Assembly: GCF_000208865.1 (NCBI RefSeq)
Contig: NC_018387.1
Span: 1,593,120-1,657,119, forward strand
Reading direction: 5' to 3'
DNA length: 64,000 bases
From: Neospora caninum Liverpool
Lineage: Eukaryota > Apicomplexa > Conoidasida > Eucoccidiorida > Sarcocystidae
Part shown: one piece after another, positions 12,964 through 22,856 of the stretch
How the letters are laid out: every line of letters begins with the position of its first letter
Numbering within the stretch: the first letter of the stretch is position 1
Position numbers and translations under genes: made by a program
Notes under the pieces: generated by a model
Database searches by the model: none
Told to the model about the DNA's origin: nothing
Seen by the model: only the letters and a program-made list of their open reading frames with translations

Positions 12964-15900
12964 ATGCTTGCGCGGGGTACATGTGCTCAGCCGAGGCCAG
13001 CAGGCGCCTTTTGTGCTCGCCCCACGCGGTGTCTTCGGAGCGCGTTTTGCCGCCAGGCGAAGCTGGACCGACCGCACGTTTCTGCCGCGACGGAGCTGCG
13101 GATGGTCTGGGGCTACCCGCTGTTTGGCGACGACCCACAGAAACTGCGAAGAAAGAAAATTGACCATGCGTGGGAGCGCGGCGTCGGTCGCGCGAACTTG
13201 GCTTGGGAATATGAAACAGCCAACAAGCTGGCGCAGGGCGTGTAAGTGAAACAGGAAACGCGTTTCTGCCGCTGCTCTGGAACGGGCTTTATGTTGATAA
13301 TACGGCCATTTCTCTCGCGATTCAAACGGATCCTGGTGGAGAACCGCTCCAGATGTTTCCATGCGTAGACGCCACAGAATGACACCAAAGACCCCAGGCT
13401 TCTGAAAAACGCATGCGTAGACGCATGTATGTTGTGCACAATTGTGTGCAGTAGGTCGTATCAGATTCAGCGTGGCGTGCTTTCTCACTCTTCTCTCTCC
13501 GCTTTTCCGTTGGGGTGCCAAGGCACGACGCCGCATCAATCACGAGGGGCGTTGCCCCTTCGCTTCTGTCGATCTACGCGCGGCTTTTGTGTTCCTGGTT
13601 TCAGCTACTATATCAAAGAAGAGCACTCAATCCACTCAATCGAAGAAGAAGGCCTCGGCTCCACAGACGACATGATGCTGACTGCCGAGCAGGCTGCGGG
13701 GAACGTCGAGATCGATCCAGAGGTAAGACCTCTCTAAGCTGTCACGAACGGCGGGGCTCGTGTGTCCGTCCCGTTTTCGCCATCTTCTTTTTCCTGACCT
13801 TTCGCGGCATGTTGTTGCTCTCCAGTGCGCCTGACTGCGCCTCTACTAGCCTCTCTCTTCTCGCGTGTACCTTGCCACAAAACAAGGGTTGTACTTGCCA
13901 TATGCTTCCCCTTCTTTCACACACGCGTGTCCGTGTCTTCTCCTCTCTGGAGAGTTTGTGTTTCTCCTTGACTTCGTGAAGAAACGCTGACGGCCGTTTT
14001 TGCGACACAGATGTGAGGCCGTCTCGCGCAGCGGTCGGGTGCCGAGAAGTCGATCTGTTTTCCCGTCGGCCCAACGGGCCAACTGAGCCTTCGTTTGAGC
14101 ATGTCTCTCCTCGTGCCCAGCTGGCGGGAGCAAATCAAAGCAGCGAGAAACCGTGTGAGCGCGTTTGCAGATTCTTGAGAACGACAAAGCCCTACGAAAG
14201 CCGATCTCCCTTTCTTCCCAAAAGAGCGCTTCTGACGAAATTCAGATTTTCCAATGCACGTGTCGTCTTGTGTGCATGCCCGAAGATGTTTTTTGGATGC
14301 TTTTCTCTGTCGTGCTCTGCGTAGGAGGTTGAAAAGATCAAGAGAATCCTCCCGACTGTCGATCGAGGAGATGTGAGTCTCGGCGGACGGATCGGCCGTG
14401 CCTCGGCGTTTCCGCCCTTCGTCTGTGGTGAACCGAGCCACCGTGGCACTCAAATCTTCCGGGTTAATGAATACTCACAGACATACAGAAAGATGCTTGT
14501 ACGCCGTATACGGCTACATATATATATATATATGGAGTCATTCAAGGAAAAAATCTGCGTTATGGATGTATCTATAAAGATAGCCATTAGTGAAGGAATG
14601 CGTCTGCTCGTCTTGGGGCCCTAAAACTGGGTGTATCTGCATGAACATCGGTTTCTCCTGCTGCTCTCTGCTTGCCGGAACTTGTTGCCTGGTCAGAGTT
14701 TTACACAGATTTATCTCTGCCCGAATCGTCCCATGTGTGCGTGTATGCGCTTTCCTTCAGGGCGTGGGAATCGCGACCTTGATTGGCGCGAAAGACGGAA
14801 TGTTCGCGTTTCGCTATAACGGGCCTCTGACCCACAAATTCGGTTTCAAGCAATGGCTGAGGTCCGGACTTCTCTCTGCGGTGAAACGCTCCCTCTGACA
14901 GTCCCTCCCGTGTTTCTCTTTGGCGGTTTGCGGCGAGTACGCACATTCAGAGCGTCTCAGCACAGATGCCCACTCTGACCGTGCGTTTGAACTCGCGGGC
15001 GGCACTGATCGAAGCACACCATCCACCGCCCGTTTGAGCGACAGGGCGATCGCTGGTTCTCTTTCTTTGCCGTAGTTGGTTAGGTCATGGGCGTGTTTGG
15101 CTGCTGTCTGTTCAGATACCTCATCACAGCGAACTACCCGGGAGCGAAGGTGCGCCTGGTGACGGAGGTAAGTCGCAGGCGATGTTTCAGATTAGGGGCG
15201 TCAAAGCATCCGCGTCTGGGAACTGGACACCGTTGCTTTAAGTGACTTCATCTCTGTGATCTACCACGAGTGTCGCGTATTCGAGGTGGAAGAACAGGAA
15301 GCAAAATATTCATTTGCGGAGTTTCTAGATTTTTCAAAGTTGCGTCCACATTTTTGGCGAGGCTCGGAACGGCAGTGCGACGAGAGATGCAGCACAAGAG
15401 TCGAAGTAGTCTGCAAGTTGGGAGAGACAGATTCGCCTGAGAGAACCTGCCCGAAACGCCGTTCTGTCCCCACTGTCGTCTAGCTCTGTGTCCTGGTTAT
15501 GTACAGCACGCCATCGACCCTGGAGACCGACCAGGCAATCAAAAGCATCGGCTTCAAGAAGAAAGGTTGGCGCAGGTATGATCCACGGAGTCCGCCTCTG
15601 TTAGAGAAAACTGTCTGCCCCCGGGGGTTTTGTTGTGGGGTCAGCCGACGTTCGTTGCCACAAACCGGTGTGCAGAATGTGGAGGTAGAAAAACAGGCTA
15701 TAGACCCTGAAGCGTCTTTTGTTTCAAGGAGTATGGTTTCTCTCGACTGCCGGATTCCTCATGGGTGGTCATCTTTCCTCCGATTTTGCGGGTCGCCCGC
15801 GAGGGCGTACACTTTGACCGGAGACGAGAAACTGTCTCCGTACAAATTTCCCTTTTTCCATTCGTCTTCGAGCCAGTACTCGCTGAAGAGATGAATGCCT

Positions 15901-16302
15901 AAAACACGCTCCTGGTGGTTCTGTGGAGGCGCGGTAGGCCGTCGAGCGAAAGCAAACTGAGAGCTGAGTAGAGAGGAGCCTGGCCACGCATTTATCGACG
16001 TGGCAAGAACAGCAGCAAGAACAGCAGTCTGCGTTGAAGATCAAACACAGCGCCAGGACGTCGTCTGAGTTCGTCACCAGGCTGTGTGTGGCAATTTGCC
16101 GAGTTTTCCACCTTGTTCTCGCTCTGGTCTAGAACTACGCACAAAACGCCCAGTTGCAGGTTTTCCTTGAGTTTTGTTTCTGCCTGTCTCCTAGATTCGC
16201 AAAGTTGTCTTCTGGAGACGGCCTTACCTGTACGAGAATGAACAAGAAGCTCACGGCCCGAACCCCCTTGGTCACGTCGCATCTCCTCAGCAGATTCGCT
16301 AG
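12964..16302 (+). CDS. Conserved-type small protein with mitochondrial-like presequence, 7 exons
   Basis: Exons 12964-13241, 13605-13722, 14325-14372, 14761-14861, 15116-15167, 15507-15575 and 16195-16302 join in phase (774 nt, 257 aa, stop TAG at 16300). Every donor and acceptor follows GT-AG. The first 45 residues from MLARGTCAQPRP are rich in Arg, Ala and Cys and almost free of acidic residues, as in a mitochondrial presequence; an internal Met (13102, MVWGYPLFGDDPQKL) could be an alternative start. The body is basic/acidic mixed (KLRRKKIDHAWERG, EEVEKIKRILPTV, YLITANYPGAKVRLVTE) and ends IRKVVFWRRPYLYENE followed by a Pro/Gly tail. No domain was recognised. Size, presequence and many short phase-kept exons would suit an accessory subunit of a mitochondrial complex, but that is inference. 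Confidence 0.85.
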
Positions 16303-16692
16303 AGACGACCGTTTCTTGTTCGTACGGGTTGCCTTTTTTCTCTTCTAGGGGGAATGCATTCGCGTCAGAGTCGTTAGTATATAATATATATATATATGTC
16401 TCTGTAATTCCATATATTTGTTTGTATCTAGAGACCCCCGGGTATGTATTTTGAACACGTACACTGGATGTCGGCAAACGGGAGACCAGCGGATATCTGT
16501 ATGATAAATATAGTATATATAAAAGGATGTGAACGTGTGACCAGTTGAAATGGGGAAGCATTTGTGCGGATGTACATAAAACGAGTGATACCGGCTAGGT
16601 AGGTTATTCCTCAGGGCAAGCGAGACTCACGTCCAGAAACGGACCTATGTGCAAGAAGTTCCGTCTCGACCTCACTGCATGTTTTAGCCTTG
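16303..16692. other. Intergenic, 3' flank
   Basis: Contains a short TA-rich stretch (16380-16400 and 16510-16520) after the stop codon of the preceding gene and no supported coding sequence. It probably holds the polyadenylation region of the 12964-16302 gene. Confidence 0.6.
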
Positions 16693-16998
16693 TCAGATCC
16701 TGTGTAGTGCGACAAATGAGAACGCAACTGCGGGTAACCCTGGTTCCTCCTGTTCTCTCATCAACGAGTCCCTTTTCGTAGAGGTTCCTTTGTCCTTTTT
16801 TTGCTTCTGTACTTTGTAATGAAGCGCGGTTGCGTAGAAGGCTGACTCTTCCGTTCGATTTTCCACTCTCTCCCTGCGGTACAGAGGCCAATAGAGGCCA
16901 CAACCGGCACGCTGTCTCTTAGGAAGATAGAAGCGCTGACCTATACAGATGGCGACGGCAGGAACTAGCGCACCTGAGAGAGATAATGTTAACTGCAT
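16693..16998 (-). CDS. Possible small secreted protein, 101 aa
   Basis: An ATG at 16996-16998 opens a 101-codon frame starting MQLTLSLSGALVPAVAICIG, a plausible signal peptide. It is followed by a basic, Lys/Arg/Glu-rich stretch (VQKQKKDKGTSTKRD) and a hydrophobic end. It sits beside other minus-strand signal-peptide genes, which raises the prior. No domain or splice support is visible and a chance open frame of this length is possible. Confidence 0.35.
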   Translation of the reverse strand: MQLTLSLSGALVPAVAICIGQRFYLPKRQRAGCGLYWPLYRRERVENRTEESAFYATALHYKVQKQKKDKGTSTKRDSLMREQEEPGLPAVAFSFVALHRI

Positions 16999-17545
16999 CA
17001 GCGGTGCCTCTACCAGATAGCTCTGCCTACCTCCGTTGCGTCACGTTTTTGCACTTGTGACAAGAAGTCCTCTGACATTCAATATACAGTAAAGAGGAAA
17101 TCTAATGATTGGTCGGCATGATTCCTGCACTGACGAGTCCCGCTTGCTCGTTGTGCTTTATTCCACATCCTGACCAGTTACCTTCAACAAGTCTACAGGA
17201 ATGTACTAATCAAGAAAGTGCCCTGGAGTTATGGTGTCCCCTGCGGGCTCGCGACAGCGTGCGTCCACATTCTTCGGCATTGAGAGAAGTTGCGATACCC
17301 AGGGGTTGACTCCTGGAACATGCAGCATTATCCTGAAACCGATTTGATAGTACCTGATTGTTCAGGAAAGAAACGCATAAGCCCAGGCACCAGCAGCGGC
17401 ATTATAGGCAAAAATCATTATGTCGACAGGGAAGCCGAATGAGGACAGGACACAACGCGGCTGCATTCAAAATTTTGCAACATGAACGGCAGTTCCGAAG
17501 GAGCGTTCGCTTCTGCGTGGAAACAAGCATCCGCGAAGGAACGCC

Positions 17546-18238
17546 TCACAAGAACAGTTGTTCACCCCTCCTGGGCGGCCCTCTCGAAGAGGCGACGCCC
17601 AAAGGCAGGCCAAAGTGGCTGAGGGCGGCGAGTTGGGGGCATGCTTCCCCTGGCCTGTAATGGCTTCGGCAATAGCGAAGAACGTTTGCGATGAGCTTGT
17701 CTACTTCATTCTGCCGAGCGGGGTCGTCTGCATTGTTGTGTCGCGAACCAAGCATTTTCTTCAAAAGGTCAGTCTGTGAAGACGGTGCCACAGGGCTTGC
17801 TGCCGTCTGTGGCGCGTTTCTATTCTGGTGCCACGTTTGCCCAGGTGTCCTGTTACGTGGGGGCACCATCGATTGAACTGCCGACCACAGTTCCCCCGGC
17901 AGTGAAGTCCGATCCATTTCACCGGTATGCTGATTTGTTCGGAGGCGTATCAATTCCAAAGCTCTGTTCCGCAAGCCGGCTAAGAAGGGTTTCTTATCAG
18001 GACGCTTTGAAAGGTACAGCGGGGTCGTGTCAACGTCCCTCCGGTTCCCCGTATCCAATGCCGATTCCGTGGTATCTTGTGCATCTGAAAAGTAGCGGGC
18101 TGCAAAGGCCCATTCACAAGCGACAGTCCCTGTCACCAGAATAATGAACATTAAAGTCATGCTGCTGTGTAAACGTGACATCGTGCGACGTGGGAGAAAG
18201 GCCGGAGAAAAAGGGTATGAAAACCGGAATACGTGCAT
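17546..18238 (-). CDS. Secreted hypothetical protein, single exon
   Basis: Two in-frame ATGs are possible, 18238 and 18181. From the second, MSRLHSSMTLMFIILVTGTV leads into ACEWAFA, a standard signal peptide with a cut near AFA. From the first, the hydrophobic run would be about 25 residues further in, still usable. The mature part is hydrophilic, with a basic helix-like stretch (RNRALELIRLRT) and a region rich in Pro, Asn and Gln. Near the C-terminus is VLRYCRSHYRPGEACP, which resembles the C-terminus of the neighbouring secreted protein at 19670-20206. No known domain was recognised. Coccidian parasites export many such lineage-specific proteins through dense granules or micronemes; location here is inference. 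Confidence 0.7.
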   Translation of the reverse strand: MHVFRFSYPFSPAFLPRRTMSRLHSSMTLMFIILVTGTVACEWAFAARYFSDAQDTTESALDTGNRRDVDTTPLYLSKRPDKKPFLAGLRNRALELIRLRTNQHTGEMDRTSLPGELWSAVQSMVPPRNRTPGQTWHQNRNAPQTAASPVAPSSQTDLLKKMLGSRHNNADDPARQNEVDKLIANVLRYCRSHYRPGEACPQLAALSHFGLPLGVASSRGPPRRGEQLFL

Positions 18239-19669
18239 TCAATCTCGCGAGCTGATTCACCCGTTTCAGACCTTTAGCTACTTCTACGGATAATAAACTC
18301 CGCGTGGAAAAGATCACTCATCCTCCGAGACTCGTAAAACAGGCTTTCTCCTGGAATATCCTTCCGTGCGAAACCTGCCAGGTACAGACTGAGACTGGCG
18401 TCTCCTCCTCTCGTACGCACATGGCTTGCTGACCGCCAGAGAGCATACCCGGGCCAAAAACGCTACCCCTGGCCAGAGTGAACCACCTCGCTAAATCGCA
18501 GGTCTGCGCACCGAGGCTTCGCTTCATCGCCACAAACGCCACGGTCTTCCTCTTGCTCGAGGTTGAAGGCAGTAATAATAATATGGTCTGCTGGCATTCT
18601 GGCGATTTGCACACAGACTCTCTCTGTCGGAAGCTTACCTGCTGCAGGCATATAGTTCTCACACGGCATGCGCGATTTCACACGCAGCCAACGTTCAGTA
18701 GATGCGCTGATACTACCAGGGATAATTTCTGTATTCTTTTTGCTGACGACAAAACCCGAGTTTTACTTCACCGTCAACTGAAAAACGGCTAGGTACCTCG
18801 CGGCCGGAGGTCGCAATCTCGGCACTGGCGCGGAAGGAGACACGCAGGTATATCCTGTACCTTCGCCTGTCCTCAGCATAAGAATAGTTTAACTTACTAA
18901 TTTGGATTTCCCCTCCAATACAAAACTGCGTTTTCCAGATCCGCCGGGGTCCGCTTGCCTGCCGGCGGTCCCAGTGGTACTGTCACTGGCAACAAACCGG
19001 TGCACCGTCTAGTTTGTGTTAAACACACATACGCACGGCTGTATGGGCTGACTATGAATGCGTATCCAGGGTAAATGAGTCGTCATTTTCCCCGGACACT
19101 TCTGAAACAGCCAGTCACTCCGCTTTGAAAAACAATGTCTGAAACGCGCCCAGCCGAGTTTCCCTTGCTGTGGACTGGGATCAAGCGAGAGCTGATAGAG
19201 AGGTTCCGAACAGCTGCACTACAACTACCGTCGCGGAGACGCGATCAAGAGCCTCCGAAGTCTGCCACCAATTTACTGCACTGGTAGCTTAGATATTACC
19301 AGAATTCTAGCTGCCATGTTCGGCCCACATATCTGTTCCGTGCCCAGAAGTAGTCACGTGGTGTCGCCGGAGATATTCCCCGATACGGGTAAACTGGTAC
19401 AGTGGTTCTATCGGGGAGGTGCCCGTGTGAGCTGTACCCGTCCTTCGAATCGATGTCTGCAGCGATCTCAGGTAGCTTCATAAAGCGCCAAGTTGATGCG
19501 TTGCTGGGAACGAGGCACTGTCTGGCGTTTCCCCAGCAGCGCCGATTGAACGCAGTACAAAAACGTGGACATGCACATCTGTAACACAGGATTCACACGC
19601 GCCCGACGTTAACGCCTCCAAGAAGATCCACGCTGGGACAACCAACTTCGCGGTGTTCACACAGATAAT
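18239..19669. other. Intergenic with no supported gene
   Basis: Upstream region of the 17546-18238 gene and 3' flank of the 19670-20206 gene. A candidate splice donor on the minus strand (18640, GCAG followed by GTAAGC) could end a short upstream exon, but no matching acceptor or signal peptide was found. The remaining frames are under 115 codons with no features. Confidence 0.5.
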
Positions 19670-20206
19670 TCAGCGGCGATGCAGGTGCTCCGCCAGTGGA
19701 CAGTCGAACCAGGTTCGATAGTTCTTCCGACAAAAGTGAACGATCCTCCATTGAAACATCTCGTGTGTTTCATCTCGGCTCCTCCGCCGGTGCGACGGGA
19801 GGCGGAACCGATGTCGAGACCGGGAGTCGGCAAATGGCGGTGAGCTTCGGTGAGGCTTTACTCCCTCGTAACCCTCATAGAAGCGGAGGTCCTCGCCGTC
19901 AACTCCAGTAGGCAAAGATGGCTCACCCTGCGCTATGGAAGCGACCGTTTCAGTCCCACCCGGAGAGGGTGATGTGAAGTGGGAAAGCATGGGGGATCTC
20001 GTCGCGTAGATGGCCAGCCTCCTTGGATGCGCAGCTTCTTGGCTGCCTAGCCGCACCTGTGGAGGTGCAGATGTGTTGGCCGGGGCCTCATGGGTACCCC
20101 CCTCATGAGTATTATGCGCCCATTTAGCTGGACTGCTATTAACGTGGCCCATCAAAAAGAAAAACGGAGGAAAGAGCAGCAGGACGGGGGCTAGGCGACC
20201 TTTCAT
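19670..20206 (-). CDS. Secreted hypothetical protein with RRL motif, single exon
   Basis: 178 codons from ATG 20204-20206. MKGRLAPVLLLFPPFFFLMG is a strong signal peptide with a likely cut after NSSPA. The rest is hydrophilic, rich in Ser, Pro, His and Arg. PRRLAIYAT, about 60 residues in, matches the RRLxx core used by the Golgi protease ASP5 on exported coccidian proteins (established for Toxoplasma; its use here is inference). A short Arg-rich stretch (RSRHRFRLPSHRRRSRD) precedes the C-terminal block IVHFCRKNYRTWFDCP, which parallels the end of the 17546-18238 protein in spacing and residues. No other domain was recognised. Confidence 0.72.
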   Translation of the reverse strand: MKGRLAPVLLLFPPFFFLMGHVNSSPAKWAHNTHEGGTHEAPANTSAPPQVRLGSQEAAHPRRLAIYATRSPMLSHFTSPSPGGTETVASIAQGEPSLPTGVDGEDLRFYEGYEGVKPHRSSPPFADSRSRHRFRLPSHRRRSRDETHEMFQWRIVHFCRKNYRTWFDCPLAEHLHRR

Positions 20207-22013
20207 CCTTGTGGACAGTTAAGAAAGAGAGTGACAGTAGACGTTTTTTGAGATGCCTCAGTCGAGAGTCGATAATACTGTAAAGCTGATCAACAAAAAA
20301 GATCAAATAAACGAAACGCTTCCTGGCACTAATCACCAGTGCTGCGAACTCCAGTGGCAGAAGAGCGGTGTGCCCCGGCGATGAATGTTGTGCCGGACCC
20401 GATGGCTAGCAGCTACGCGGCGGGGTCAACCAGGTGAAAGTGGCGCCTTCAAAGTCAAACAGGTGACCTTTCGGGACGGGAGTACATGATCCTGGCCTAA
20501 ACATCTGAAAAACGTGTAGATTAACAACAACACAGGTGCCAACATTACCTCAGATGTCGGCAACATCAGGAAAATTTGTTGAAATAACACTTCCGACGTT
20601 GCAGCATATCACAGAAGGCTTTCTGCAGGAAAGCATCAAATACCAACCATATGGCAAACACGGTCCTTCCTCACGCGGTGAGACCGCAATGGAACCCAGC
20701 TAACAATCAGTTACCGCTCTGAGAATGCAATAAAGGCTGTCGCGTCCTCTGTAAATACGTGCTGCTCATCCTTACCCTGTTTTGTTTGCTGCTAGGTACC
20801 AGCTCACAAATCAAGGAGTTCCCACATGCGGGGGGAACTGATCGCGAGGATATGATCAACTGTAGAAGAATTGACACTCCTAGGGTTATAGCCTAGCCAC
20901 GTCTACTGTTCAGAAGCTGAAAATCTGGCAACTCCAGCAATGGCATCCGCTCCCCTACAGTGTTGTCCGATGTCTTCTTTAGCTCCGTTCTACTGTAAGG
21001 CAGGGTATGGTATACTGATTTTTGACGCACGGACAGCCTCGCCATGTTTGCTCACCATCCGACGACACCGTGCAAAATATAGGTGGATGAATGTTGCTTC
21101 GTGGGGACCACTAACCAAAGAGGCCACCTTACAGATATGTAGTTCACTACACTGAACCGTCACCGGCTGCTGATACCCGTGTGGTGTAAAAACGATGGCC
21201 GTCTTGGGGCAAACAGCCGGCCTTCAGTACAAGCACGCTGCATACTTTAGCGTGGTAGCTGTTCTCTGGTGGATGATAGCGCCATAGCTTGTATTAGATG
21301 AACGGATGAGTTAATGGTACGACAGTCGAATGATTCGATCCGGTGTCTTCCGTTTGTTTCTTGTCGTAAGGCCTCGAGTGTAACTGGTGGTACGTATTCT
21401 CATGCAGAAAGAAGGCCGCATGGTAAAGGAAATATTATCATCTATTCGAGAACCGAAAGCGATGCTGGTGTAATTGCAACTCCTTATACTGACAGTCAGG
21501 GGTTGCAGTTCGACTGAAACGTTGTCAAGAACACACATTCCAGCTGCTCAAACGGAACCCAGAGTAAACCACTGTCCACTGATGACGGAGTCTGCCATCG
21601 AGTAGGAATGCTCCTGCGACTAGTTCGTAATGTACAGATGGTTAGTCACGGAGACCAAGCAAACTGTCTAAAAAGAAATTTATAGGTCTTGGAGCACACA
21701 TCAAAAAAATGCGAAGGATACCATACACTTTAAATTGGAACATTCAACATTGAAGCATGCCGATGTAGATGTGCAGTGTGACCTTGTAGCTTCGCGTCAG
21801 TCAACTCGAGACCGGAATGCCCTGATGCACTGTCCCGATACGTAATGAAGGGTGTAGTTTCCCAACGTCGTGAGGAGCATGCAAGGCTGCCGTCGACTCC
21901 ATACTATCCCCAACATTTCAACAGAAAGCAAAGGCCTTCAACATCTCCATTGCATACACCTGAACAACAGCCGTGCACCAGTTCAGTCACACTTTTTCAA
22001 TCCTGCCAGCGTG
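20207..22013. other. Intergenic, nothing recognised
   Basis: About 1.8 kb of roughly 45-48% GC DNA with only short random-looking frames (75 codons or fewer). No repeat, splice pair or RNA gene was recognised. It separates two signal-peptide genes transcribed in the same direction, so the right part is the 3' flank of the 22014-22856 gene and the left part the 5' region of the 19670-20206 gene. Confidence 0.6.
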
Positions 22014-22856
22014 TCACAGCGCGTTCCAGCGGTGTGTGAACTCGCGAGGACAGCTCTCGTACGGCTGCCTGAAGGTAGCAGGTGATCTCCATGCTGTATA
22101 TCGTACTCCATTGCGCCAGCCACCTGCCGTAGGCTGACGCTGGGACACCTCAGTGGACGGAACCGTATTTCCTCGTTCCGTGCGCCCGTGACGGACGAGG
22201 TCTGCCGGGAACTTCCTCCGATACATGTGGGCGTATTCAGCAGCCAATCTGGCGTCGTGCCATGAGCTGACGCTTCCGGCAGGGGACAGCCCTTGATAAA
22301 CATCTGTGTACTGCGGAATTGACTGATGGAAGGTGCGCCATTCCCCCCTGCTCCGGGACTGATGAGGCAAGCGTTGTGCAACGCTCGACAAATGGCTGGA
22401 AGGAATCGGTGAAGGGGCAGAGTAGTGGGACATGAGATTTGAGCTTGTGGGTAGGTCTGGCGGTCCCACAGCCAAGCTCCGCATGATAGCACCCACGTCA
22501 GCGTTGCGTTCCGCATCGGAGGGTGCATGAAGCACCTCGGCGTCACCGTATTTGCTGCCGCTCACTCCATCGGCCGCCCGAAACCTTGCAGCTGCAGTTC
22601 AAGGACCATCCGGACTCTCATAAAGATGAATGTGCCGCTTGGTCGGGCAGGGGTATCCGTCATTCACCCTGCTCGTCGGGGGCGCCTCAGGCAGACTTGG
22701 ACAGCCATACGTTGCCAAGATATTTATGAAGCCAGCTGCTTGAATGTGAGTATCATAGGTTATCGCTGTCAGTACGAGCACGGCCAATAACAAGGAAATA
22801 GGAAGAGCCCTAATAATAGGAGTCCAAATGGATAAAGAATTTTTGCGAAGAGGCAT
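22014..22856 (-). CDS. Secreted hypothetical protein, probably two exons
   Basis: The frame from ATG 22854-22856 starts with a basic N-terminus and a hydrophobic core (ALPISLLLAVLVLTAITY), a signal peptide or anchor. It reads in the same frame as a second long open stretch ending at 22014, but a TGA at 22599-22601 interrupts. A phase-correct intron removes it: exon 1 22856-22711 (donor AAC/GTATGG) and exon 2 22584-22014 (acceptor GCTGCAAG/G), giving 238 aa. The donor is ordinary and the acceptor has a weak pyrimidine tract, so a genuine in-frame stop (pseudogene or strain variant) is the alternative. The mature protein is hydrophilic, rich in Ser, Pro, Arg and Tyr, with a helix-like AAEYAHMYRRKFPADLVRHG. 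No domain was recognised. Confidence 0.55.

Noticed and set aside
12133..13245. 370-codon plus-strand open frame continuous with exon 1 of the mitochondrial-type gene
   Set aside because: The upstream part is mostly Ser/Pro/Leu from a pyrimidine tract. The presequence-like start at 12964 gives a more coherent protein, although an upstream start or a spliced leader exon cannot be excluded.
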